From: Heliocidaris tuberculata
Lineage: Eukaryota; Echinodermata; Echinoidea; Camarodonta; Echinometridae
Assembly: GCA_025618425.1 (NCBI GenBank)
Contig: CM046832.1
Location: 60,291,087 to 60,355,086, forward strand
Length of the DNA stretch: 64,000 nt
Direction: 5' to 3'
In this document: positions 34,371 to 41,079 of the stretch, piece after piece
Layout: every line of letters begins with the position of its first letter
Numbering within the stretch: position 1 is the stretch's first letter
Made by a program: the position numbers and the translations under genes
Notes under the pieces: generated by a model
The model's database searches: none
What the model saw: only the letters and a program-made list of their open reading frames with translations
What the model was told of the DNA's origin: nothing

Positions 34371-36824
34371 ATGTCAAATCAAATAGAACTACAAAGGTAA
34401 ATAAAGTGTTTGCTCACATATCTGCTTTATTGTTCGCTATGATAGTGGAACTGTTGTCCTCAGTTTCTTGATCAGTAGGCTATATGAATAAAAACCAAGA
34501 CATAATAATAGATAATATACGTAACGAATGTAAAATAAACCCAGCATAAACTCATATTTTCTAAGAAGTACATGACACAGGGGGAATTGAGACGAAAAAG
34601 ATATTGGTTCCACAGCTTGTACCTTGTAATATTTCGCAGTGAGGTGGCGAGACCAATATCGGTCTCGGATTGTTGATGTCCTGGTCGTTGTCTCGACCCC
34701 GAGACCTAATGCTAAATGCATATAAATTACTTTCAAATTTGCAAGAAAGAGAATATACTCTTACCTCGCTCGTAGCGGCTGGTCTATAAAGTTCGATCTC
34801 GGGTTGCTCAACATCGTCAGATGCTTCCGTTTGTCCAGTCTCGTCGAGAACGGCTCGGGCGATGGGGATCATCATGGCAGTTGTGGCAGTGTTGCTGATC
34901 CACATCGACAAAAATGCAGTTGCACTCATGAACCCAAGCATTAATCTGATGATAACAATCTTCGCAATAATTAAAGGATTTGGGAGGGTGAATGGTGGAG
35001 AAAAATATAGTATTATCATTATTTCATTCGGCGTTACATATGCCTGGGAGGATAAATTTCTATAACCCTCGGGTATCTCCTCTCCTCCTCCAGTCCACGA
35101 GACCAACAAAACAAAGAGATAAACGAAGACAGTAAAATTTCGGTCTCGTGGGCTGTCAGTCACGTGGATCATCGGTCTAGTAAATGAAAATGACTATAAT
35201 AGAAAATGAGGATTAGACCTTTATCAACTTTTCTTAAACCATGCGTTGTCTAAAAAGTCCTTAAGATGGATGGCGTCATTTTCTCAATTTCTTCAATAGG
35301 CCTTCTGTGACAGCACAAATACCTCTTGGCCACTTACCTCTTCGGATTTGTGCCGACGAGTAACAGGACGCGAAGCGCGAACCTACGGTGGAGATTCTGG
35401 TGTTCGATGGCGCTCGCCATCACCAGGCCACCGAAAAGAACGAAGCTCGTGTTTGTGAAATACGACTTGATGACGGTGCCGGCATCGCGTATGCCAAATA
35501 AAGGGAAGAGCACCATGGGAAGGAGAGCCGTGACGGCCAGGGGAAGCACCTCAGTCATCCAGTATATGCACATGAGGAGCAGGATGAAAGTCATGTTTCC
35601 CAGCTATCAATTTGAAGGAAAATATACAAAGTAAGGCTGCACAACTCCCTTATCTCTATAGAGGCCTCACAGTATAAAAGACCTTAACAATAAAACAGTG
35701 TATCAGACGAGTTTAAGACATTATCAATCTGCATTTTGAAAGAAAGAAAGAAAGAACGGATACAACACTCGTTATTATAATGTTCGAGTTTGCACCCTAA
35801 AACGGTACAATAGCAGCACAACTTAGGGTGCAAAATTTGATTTTTAGAGTTCAAATTCTGCATACAAACTAGCTAGATGGGTCTATATAAAAATGGCGAA
35901 AGTGCTTCTTTCCTTTATTTCTTGACCAATTTTTTATTTCTTTGTTAAGATCAGCGATAATAATTTTCAGATTATTTGTTTTGTCTGATATGTGGAGAAT
36001 TCAACATTTCTACGCTAAATTTTGTAATTAATTTACGTGCATTTCTTCAGAATAACAAAAACAGCTTCTCATTTATTCCTTACACGATTTTCGGTTCCAT
36101 GACATTTGCTCCTGCGACAATTGCTCCGGTCTAACTTTGCCATGTTAATCCTAAACCTAAACCTAACCCTAACCCTAACCCTAATCCTAATCTTCACATT
36201 GTCCTGAACAAAAAACCAAATCATGACCTTGACCTTAACCTTTGACCTTTCGAGACATGGACGGAGGAGCAAACGTCGCAGGAGCAAATGTCGTGTCACC
36301 ACGATTTTCATATCATTTCGCTTTGTCTAATAGGTGGGGGCCTCAAAATTTCTACGCAGAATTTTGTAATTCATCGCAGATGCTAATCTATGCAAATTAA
36401 TTATTTAAAATCACAAAAATGATTCTTCCCGTTCCTTTCTACACCGATTTTCATATTATTCGCTTTATCTGGAAGAATTTCTACGAAGAATTGTTATGCA
36501 ATTCTCACTGATTTTGCTCATTTAGATCCCTCGACCTTATCCCATAGATCTGTACTTCCGGCGGGAACGCACTGCGCAATTTACTCATTCATTATCAAAA
36601 AAATCAATTTGCGGTAATTATTGTAAACTCGACAATTATCAGACATTTCCACCGACTTGTTCAATTCAGCGATATGAAATGAAATTCTAAATCTACGTCA
36701 CCTGATTATTGGTCACGATCGGAATGAAACACAGCATTGTTGGTACCAAGATGATGAAAACATATTTTCCGATAAGACGGAGATATAGAATTTGATTCCT
36801 CATTCTGTTTGTACGAAAGGCCAT
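18570..36824 (-). CDS. SLC13: SLC13-family Na+/di-tricarboxylate cotransporter, complete 13-exon gene
   Basis: This gene encodes a multi-pass membrane transporter expected to couple sodium entry to uptake of citrate, succinate or related carboxylates. I assembled it by hand from exons (all complement): 36702-36824, 35338-35603, 34765-34945, 34418-34479, 32691-32870, 31264-31383, 26612-26704, 23517-23621, 22326-22435, 20967-21145, 20285-20446, 19334-19471 and 18570-18761. Every intron is GT-AG, the phases all join, and the total is 1911 nt, or 636 residues plus stop, close to the 570-630 usual for the family. Visible hallmarks are SNTATTAMM near residues 147-155 and [13 protein letters not shown] near 511-523 (the two sodium/substrate hairpin motifs). 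Others are [12 protein letters not shown] (251-262) and a SLC13-signature match around PVATAPN (553-559). SNTATTAMM rather than SNTST favours carboxylates over sulfate; this is inferred from family comparison. Two NST sequons lie near the C-terminus (N616, N626). The exact paralogue (A2, A3 or A5 type) is not resolved. Confidence 0.92.
19334..19471 (-). CDS. SLC13: SLC13 exon 12 (SLC13 signature PVATAPN)
   Basis: The exon encodes [20 protein letters not shown] and then [11 protein letters not shown]. This fits the sodium:sulfate symporter signature (S-x2-F-x2-P-[LIVM]-[GSA]-x3-N). The usual PVATPPN has its first central Pro changed to Ala. The boundaries are TTACAG and GTGAGT, phase 0 on both sides. 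Confidence 0.95.
20285..20446 (-). CDS. SLC13: SLC13 exon 11 (second sodium-binding SNV motif)
   Basis: The exon encodes [12 protein letters not shown], a hydrophobic helix, then [16 protein letters not shown]. Ser-Asn-Val here is the second sodium/substrate motif (family TSNVATxTLFLPI). The acceptor is CACAG and the donor is ATC before GTAAGT. Its counterpart at 1918-2079 reads ISSV, losing the Asn. Confidence 0.95.
20967..21145 (-). CDS. SLC13: SLC13 exon 10 ([18 protein letters not shown])
   Basis: After a polar linker the exon encodes [14 protein letters not shown] and [15 protein letters not shown]. These are hallmark motifs preceding the second re-entrant hairpin. The acceptor is ATTCAG and the donor is AAG before GTAATA, phase 0. 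Confidence 0.95.
22326..22435 (-). CDS. SLC13: SLC13 exon 9 (TM segment [11 protein letters not shown])
   Basis: The acceptor TTTAG precedes a phase-consistent [16 protein letters not shown]. This aligns with the family's YVSDATVAIFVATLLF-like helix, followed by PSEMPRRFL. The donor is G before GTAGAT. The next AG downstream (TTCAG) would break the frame, so it was not used. Confidence 0.9.
22727..23331. repeat. Inverted satellite-like array in SLC13 intron 8
   Basis: The left half carries about nine spaced variants of GGTCGCTATTCATAATA in plus orientation. The right half carries a similar number of ATTATGAATAGCGACCC in the opposite orientation. The switch is near 23020. Ends GGGGAAAACCC and GAGTTTTCCCC are inverted. 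It fills most of the intron between exons 8 and 9. It may be a foldback transposon with expanded internal repeats. Transcription of the gene would make a long hairpin. Confidence 0.82.
23517..23621 (-). CDS. SLC13: SLC13 exon 8 (TM segment ending DPKIIPGW)
   Basis: The exon encodes [17 protein letters not shown] followed by [11 protein letters not shown]. This matches the membrane segment and the conserved RDPGFxPGW-like loop of SLC13. It lies between acceptor CTTAG and donor GTAAGTC. The tandem copy at 3629-3726 has lost eight bases here. Confidence 0.93.
25106..25272. repeat. Three spaced copies of a ~30-bp unit
   Basis: The unit GGC(T/C)(T/C)CAC(C/A)CGATCTTACAT followed by GCGGGGAGGCT occurs at about 25106, 25190 and 25235. 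It lies in intron 7 of the SLC13 gene. Confidence 0.6.
25705..25733. repeat. (CTTGAAT)n short tandem repeat
   Basis: Three to four head-to-tail copies of a 7-base unit are present. Such runs often mark the 3' tail of LINEs, but no coding remnant is adjacent. Confidence 0.7.
26612..26704 (-). CDS. SLC13: SLC13 exon 7 (cytoplasmic loop)
   Basis: The exon lies between acceptor TACTAG and donor GTATTT. It encodes a Cys/Lys-rich start and then [15 protein letters not shown], equivalent to the family's LQEEYRKLGP-type segment. A decayed paralogue is at 4420-4512. Phases on both sides fit. Confidence 0.9.
27358..27943. mobile_element. MITE-like inverted repeat pair (GTTTCATAAAA ends)
   Basis: The left GTTTCATAAAACTTATTATC plus AATAACAA and the right TTGTTATC-like complement ending TTTTATGAAAC are inverted over about 30 bases, enclosing 586 bp. 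A single end of the same kind occurs at about 4030-4070, and related GGGCCC/GTTGCATAAAA ends occur at 30.23 kb and 49.3 kb. It lies in SLC13 intron 6. Confidence 0.55.
29165..29361. mobile_element. Tc1/mariner-pogo-like MITE
   Basis: The left TACAGTGAAACCTGTCCATA and the right end, which reads TACAGCCCAACCTGCTTTAG on the opposite strand, are imperfect inverted repeats of about 25 bases. Both begin TA, compatible with a TA target duplication. The interior has further degenerate AAGACC/GGTCTTT pairs. It is nested in the 13-mer cluster region. Confidence 0.55.
30223..30290. repeat. Strong hairpin
   Basis: TTCACTAAAAGTTTTATGCA plus ACAGG pairs with CCTGTTGCATAAAGCTTTTA plus GTGAA, around a GGCCCTGGGT loop. 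It resembles two MITE ends of the GGGCCC/GTTGCATAAAA type joined head to head. Confidence 0.7.
31264..31383 (-). CDS. SLC13: SLC13 exon 6 (amphipathic/TM segment)
   Basis: It reads [14 protein letters not shown], then a hydrophobic run ending [12 protein letters not shown]. This corresponds to the family segment with an aromatic-rich LAWLWLQ-like stretch. The acceptor is GTTAAAG and the donor is AG before GTGAGC. An inverted repeat arm (CTGATCGGTTA) starts six bases into the intron. Confidence 0.93.
31680..31870 (+). mobile_element. tRNA-derived SINE
   Basis: A good B box, GGGTTCGAATCTC, lies near 31744. It is followed by the central domain GTCCTCAGACAAGGTGTTTC and CACCCATGTGTTAAATGTGT, then ACCTCGCAGG. 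It has the same domain as the copies at 8.6 and 15.7 kb. It lies in SLC13 intron 5, antisense to the gene. Confidence 0.75.
31870..32495. other. GC-rich block in SLC13 intron 5
   Basis: This stretch is clearly richer in G+C than its flanks, with many CGs (for example GCGGCGGCCGCGC and CGGCCGATTTTG). It starts right after TTAAGCCTGCGTCACA, the same end as the MITE-like element at 9672. It encodes nothing recognised. It could be a GC-rich non-autonomous element or an internal regulatory island. Confidence 0.5.
32577..32690. repeat. (ATT)n / (ATC)n compound microsatellite abutting exon 5 donor
   Basis: About 20 ATT units are followed by ATC/ACC-type triplets that run straight into the exon 5 boundary. 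On the gene strand the donor reads GTAATAGTAATGATGATGG. Confidence 0.95.
32691..32870 (-). CDS. SLC13: SLC13 exon 5 ([12 protein letters not shown] motif)
   Basis: The acceptor is GGCTTTCAG. After a variable segment the exon encodes [17 protein letters not shown] and then [10 protein letters not shown], a segment conserved across SLC13. It ends in MVE plus AG at the donor GTAATAG. The donor merges directly into a GAT/ATT-type simple repeat in intron 5. Confidence 0.9.
33133..33333 (-). mobile_element. Penelope-like element, GIY-YIG-region fragment (minus)
   Basis: The frame contains [20 protein letters not shown], then KRALRL and [10 protein letters not shown]. These match the Penelope-like endonuclease segment (G-x-T-x-R-x-L-x-x-R-L-x-E-H then S-A-V-A-E-H). 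It lies head to head with a plus-strand fragment of the same kind of element starting near 33301. It sits in SLC13 intron 4. Confidence 0.65.
33301..34100 (+). mobile_element. Penelope-like element, RT-to-GIY-YIG remnant (plus)
   Basis: A frame at 33323-33430 reads [20 protein letters not shown] and [14 protein letters not shown], the Penelope-type reverse transcriptase segment (IKFT-x-E-x-E, FLDT-x-V, DG). An A/T-rich low-complexity insert follows (33425-33625). Then come pieces at 33750-33900 reading [27 protein letters not shown] and [12 protein letters not shown] in shifted frames, which match the GIY-YIG endonuclease. It has many stops and frameshifts and is long dead. Confidence 0.75.
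34338..34369. repeat. (GT)n microsatellite
   Basis: An uninterrupted GT run lies about 50 bases downstream of SLC13 exon 4 in intron 4. On the gene strand it is a CA repeat. Confidence 0.95.
34418..34479 (-). CDS. SLC13: SLC13 exon 4 (small linker exon)
   Basis: This 62-nt exon was found because exons 3 and 5 have incompatible phases. It lies between a CATATAG acceptor and a GTGAGC donor, starts in phase 0 and ends two bases into a codon, which is what is required. It encodes [20 protein letters not shown], a polar stretch matching the variable cytoplasmic loop between TM4 and TM5. There is no conserved motif to confirm it, so the support is splice-site quality and phase. An alternative is a weak internal acceptor in exon 5 (TGTCCAAG before TCC), which also keeps frame. 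Confidence 0.72.
34765..34945 (-). CDS. SLC13: SLC13 exon 3 (first SNT sodium-binding motif)
   Basis: The acceptor ATCATCAG precedes [15 protein letters not shown] and then [13 protein letters not shown]. This is the first re-entrant hairpin motif that binds sodium and the carboxylate in this family. An acidic linker rich in Asp, Glu and Thr follows, and the exon ends at GAG before GTAAGA, phase 0. Confidence 0.95.
35338..35603 (-). CDS. SLC13: SLC13 exon 2 (TM2-TM3 region)
   Basis: The exon follows an acceptor TTGATAG and starts [11 protein letters not shown]. It contains [16 protein letters not shown] and [18 protein letters not shown], which are among the most conserved SLC13 segments. 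It ends with GTAAGTG, leaving a codon split after two bases that exon 3 completes as Arg. The match to the family is unambiguous by eye. Confidence 0.95.
36100..36298. mobile_element. MITE with GGAGCAAATGTCG inverted ends and telomere-like core
   Basis: The left TGACATTTGCTCCTGCGACA plus ATTGCTCC and the right GGAGCAAACGTCGCAGGAGC plus AAATGTCGTGTCA are inverted over about 30 bases. The core holds AACCTAACCCTAACCCTAAC plus CCTAATCC, a vertebrate/echinoderm-type telomere-like run of five or so units. No coding. It lies in SLC13 intron 1. Confidence 0.7.
36702..36824 (-). CDS. SLC13: SLC13 exon 1 (start codon, first membrane segment)
   Basis: The exon starts at ATG (36824) and encodes [11 protein letters not shown] followed by a hydrophobic stretch ending in FIPIVTNNQ. 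Other SLC13 proteins also begin with a short basic N-terminus and then TM1. It ends in CAG followed by GTGACG, phase 0. No other in-frame ATG upstream was considered, because the first Met matches the usual family start. A 5' UTR or promoter was not identified. Confidence 0.85.
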
Positions 36825-36829
36825 TTTGT

Positions 36830-37440
36830 TTTTAAATGCTGCTGATTACAATAACGAAGTGAATTCTCCCTTAGAAGCGATTCGTCAAATAATGAGTTTA
36901 CATTGCACCTTTTGTACATTATGACACCATTAAAATGTTCATCTGAGGTGAACAAAAACAAACTTATAAAGAGTTACAGAGTTCAAAAGGTAAGCGAAAT
37001 CCATTTTAATTTTCTTCTCGAAACGATAATCGGGGCCGACTTTGGGTGGTCGAATGGAACCTGTGCCTGGGAAGAGATAAGCAGACTAAATCACTGTAAG
37101 CCTAGGGTCTCTCCTCCCGGTATGACTGATTGGGATATGCAGATGTACCGCTGCACGAGGATTCTCTTCCTCTAGTTACGAACAGTGCAGTTTGTTCTTA
37201 ACGTGCACTGGTAGTGACTCTCCTGCTCACGTTACCTCAGTTTGTCTTTTTTTTTTTTTTTTTTTTTTGGCTTGGACAATATATCTATGGACTTTGTTTC
37301 AGGACGATATTGCACATGGTTATCTAGATGTATTTTTTTTTTAAATAAAAACACCATTTCATTGTTGAGATTCCTTGCCCCAAGCTCTTTACTCATTTTT
37401 TTTTTTTTTTTGGGGGGTAGACTTCCATCAATAGAAATAT
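36830..37440. other. Region 5' of the SLC13 gene
   Basis: It holds whatever promoter the transporter has, but no TATA box or CpG island was evident. A poly-T run occurs near 37241-37268 and another near 37399-37411. No other gene. Confidence 0.4.
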
Positions 37441-37830
37441 AATAACATCGGGGATGCGTGACCCCCCCCCCCCCCCCCCCCCCCCCACATTTAAGAAAAT
37501 TTCTGTCGGCTGACCTCGGCAAATTGGAAATCCAACAACTAATTTTTCGATTTAAAATTTTATTTACCTCTCTTGTTTCTTTTTCTTTTTCTTTTTTCTT
37601 TTTTGTTGGAAAATGTTCAGCTCCCTTAAAGGTAAATTTAGTCCGACAGTCCCACCCCATTAAAACTAGTCTTACTACGCTTCTTTCTTTCTTTCTTTCT
37701 TTATTTTTATTGTTTTGCTTGTTCAAAGAACTTTTTGAGTTAAAAGGCAGCCCTCAAATCTTTTGCTTGTCAGAAATTTTCTGGAATATCATGCCCCTTC
37801 TTTTACAAAATCCTGGATCCGCCCTTGGTA
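37441..37830. repeat. Poly-C-bearing dispersed repeat
   Basis: A 25-base C run (37462-37486) is followed by T-rich sequence, TTTTGCTTGTCAGAAATTTT, and an end TTTACAAAATCCTGGATCCG followed by CCCTTGG. It has the same layout as 183-275 and 55.58-55.64 kb. Confidence 0.6.
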
Positions 37831-38045
37831 ATATTGATTATTATTATGACATGGTTTATGTGTTATGACCTGCTCCATTACCATTGCAGAAATGGAAGAA
37901 CCTTGAGCCTTTTATGTTTGCAGAAGCCATCCCTGTCCCATTAAAAAAAAGTTGTATATAAATGCTAAAAGGCAAACATACTGGAATGCGAAGAAATGGG
38001 GTCAAGTTGTGTGCTTTATGTTTGCCTGGTTTTTGTAAGTTTTAA

Positions 38046-38454
38046 CCCTTTCAAGACAATTGACCACATTTTGTGGTTTGGCTCAATAACTTTTGATCCA
38101 GAGCTCTAAAAAATATACCAGATGCATGAGTAGAAAGAGCAAAATTTTCTGCACACACTATGTCCATTTTTATTGCATGACCATATTGCGTTTGATACCA
38201 GGAATTTTAAAAACAAGAATAAGCTTTGAGATCCTTAAATTGGCAACACATTGAGAGGTATTTAAATCATTGTTTTTCATCAAAATTGGCAATTTCTTTC
38301 AACTATTCAACAAATTTCTGACCATGTATATTGTTTTCAAAGACATTACACCTTATTTGAACCATGCAGCACTAAAAGAAAAATATTATTGCTGCCACTT
38401 TGAAGAACAAAATGTGATCAATTTAGCCCTTAAATAATCCCTGTCCTGAAAGGG
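38046..38454. mobile_element. piggyBac-like MITE (TTAA target)
   Basis: The terminal inverted repeats CCCTTTCAAGACA and TGTCCTGAAAGGG are flanked directly by TTAA at 38042-38045 and 38455-38458. CCCT-type ends with TTAA duplication are characteristic of piggyBac-related elements. The 409-bp interior is AT-rich and non-coding. Confidence 0.75.
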
Positions 38455-38459
38455 TTAAA

Positions 38460-39290
38460 GGGCAATCCAACCTTTGTAATGATTTGATTTGGGTGAAAGC
38501 ACAAAAACAGAGAAGCAGATTGGTGAAATTTTGAATTTTGAATTTTGAAGTTGTAATCACTATACAAATGGGAATTTCAAATTGACCGAATCGGTTCGAT
38601 CACTGTGATGTAGCGACCGTTAACTTTCCTAATCGCCCCAACACACAAAATGACTAGTTTGCAGGCACAAACCCTGGTCAGTCGTAAAAGAGTGTCTGCA
38701 CTGTAAGACTACCATAGGCCATGTACTATAGCTGCTCCTCACACGACCAGAAGGTAGCTGAATTAGGCTTCTCTCAAGACACAATTTTCTGAATAAAGCG
38801 TCAAATTAGGGTCTGTGCTTGCAGACTACAAAATGACTAAAATGTCAATTTTTCAAAATATATAACTCAGTAAGATCTTGTTCTTTTTGGAGGACCTATT
38901 ATAATATGACATAATATCTACAATATATTTTGAGTACTGCCCCGAGGGTACAGGCGCTCAGGAGAAAACCGGAATTTAATATTTTGGTATCCGACGAATG
39001 GCAGACTTGACCGTGAACACGTCACAATCGATTCATCAAATTGCCGATTTGAGATTCGTATGGATATAGTGATTTCATTTTTCAACAAAATTCTGCCCCC
39101 ATTCCCCCCCCCCCCCCCCCTGCACAAACTTATCAGCTTAGAAAATTCAAATAAGATTAATCCCCGAGTTTAATTCAGGAAAAATGACTTTACGTGAAAG
39201 TAATTTTGATGCTCTTACACAAGGAGTGGCAGCCAAATTTTCATAAATAAATAACTACAAATAAGTACGGAATTTTTGGGGGGCAGTTTC
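38460..39290. other. Gene-free stretch
   Basis: It contains a TTTTGAA triplet repeat near 38532 and a poly-C run at 39105-39120. No gene or element end was recognised. Confidence 0.4.
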
Positions 39291-39299
39291 AATCCCTCA

Positions 39300-39850
39300 G
39301 AAATGCAATTTCTAAATTCATGTTACCCATCGGGGGAAAAAAGAAGCACAACAGCCTAGCTTTAGAGCAATCCTTTAAATTTCAAATTATAAAAAAAACT
39401 GCTCTATTCACTTCTTTTTCTATATTTGGGGCGCAAAATCACCGAAATACCTGAAGAAATATATTCGAGGTATTTAGCGACGCGACTTTTCTTTTTTAAG
39501 TTGGACCTCTGAAACTGCTATTTTACGCTCATCATCATATCTTACTGGGGGGGGGGGGGGCGCAAAATTCAACAAGATTCTTAATATAATAAAATTATAT
39601 GCTAGGGAGCAAAGCATATAGTGCGAATTTTGGACTCTTTTATATAAAACGCTAATTCTGCACTATTTCTTATACTGGGGGCGCAAAATTACTGAAGATC
39701 CTGAAGAAAACATAGGTTTCCCAGGGAGCAAAGCTTCAGAGCTTTGGAAAATTTCGGCATTTATCCTTTAAAAACGCTTTTCTATGCACTTTATCCTGGA
39801 TTTGGGGCGCATTTTAACTATGAGGCTCCAACTTTTCTCCCATTTCTCTC
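39300..39850. repeat. Degenerate tandem array with GGGGCGCAAAATT
   Basis: Four or five units of about 120-130 bases can be followed by GGGGCGCAAAAT(T/C) at about 39427, 39550, 39677 and 39800. Each is followed by CACCGAA/ACTGAAGAT and CCTGAAGAAA and an AGGGAGCAAAGC segment. One unit contains a 12-base G run. Confidence 0.6.
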
Positions 39851-40512
39851 TCTGTTTTTAGCGTTTTTTGCACCAAAGTGCCGCCCGGAGCACGTGCCTC
39901 CGTCTGCCCCCCCCCCCCCTCCCCATAGATACGCCACAGCAAGTATGATTTGTAAGACTGTCTTTCGTGAAGGGTGAACACAACAGCTCAATGTAATTAA
40001 GGACATAATAACTGACTAGGCGCCATCATACGTTCAGTAAATGGAAAAAAAGGAAATACCTACGCTGTGATCCGATGTATGCTCCCGACGACATCCACTC
40101 CGACACAGCAGACTCTATGGCAAATACAAAGTCTTATCTCAAGCGAGAAGAGGGTTTTTCACATTTTTCTAAAGTGTTATATGTGTCCAAAATCTCTAAC
40201 AGTACAAACGAAAGAAAAAGAAAAAGGTCGTAAATTTGGGGAGGGGTCATGTTTCGCAAATAACAGGGGGCATGTCTTACTCTTTTTTAGTCTACGATAT
40301 ACGTGTATAGGGCTTTTGGGTTTTAGGTTAGATTAGGTTTAGGGTTATAGGGTCACGTACATGTGCAATGTTCCGTCTAGGGCTGCAAATAGGAATTCAA
40401 CTGATGAGGAATTGACTCCGGAGCAATAAATATCAAGGCAGATGTCGCCTACATGACCTGGGGCAAAGTGCTGTTTGCAATAATATAAAGCAAACAAACA
40501 TCAAGTTAACTA

Positions 40513-40760
40513 GTTTGAGTTTGAGTTTGAGTTTGAGTCTGAGTTTGAGTTTATTAACAACACATCACATAAATGACAGTATAATCATTAATATAAAGAG
40601 TTATAATGTTACATGAATACATATACAATACATAAGAAAGTACTTATCTACATGAGATAAATATAAATTTATTTACAATAATATGTATATGTTTGTAGAT
40701 CAATGAATAATCAAGTACTTGATTACACTTAACTGAATGTCATACACTTGCACTATTTAT
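40513..40760 (-). mobile_element. Probable LINE 3' end with (GTTTGA)n tail
   Basis: Six to seven tandem GTTTGA units (one is GTCTGA) are followed by TTTATTAACAACACATCACA. On the minus strand this is an AT-rich 3' UTR with a microsatellite tail, as in the other CR1-like ends here. The coding part is not visible. Confidence 0.5.
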
Positions 40761-41079
40761 ACTAAGATAAAGTTGCTAATTGGAACTAGAAGTTAGCACA
40801 AGTGCTAGTCGAGCCTAGTTCCATTCTTTTGGCAAGATGCTTGCTTTGTTATTTTCTTTATATCAACATTTCAATTTCTATTTTTATAAATGAATAAAAA
40901 GCCTTACGCTGTAACCCAAACAGATATACTGTAATAACAAGGGATATAGGCTGACCAGATGAGAACAATATTCCCTTCTGACATACTACTGGATGATAAT
41001 ATTTTTGCCCTAAAATTTCTAATTTATTTAACCATAATTCTATAATGATTTGTATGTACCACGTGCTCAAAAATTAAAT

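Noticed and set aside
40318..40350. TTAGGG-like run as a telomere relic (also 46888-46908)
   Set aside because: Only degenerate, very short units. Not enough to call interstitial telomeric DNA.
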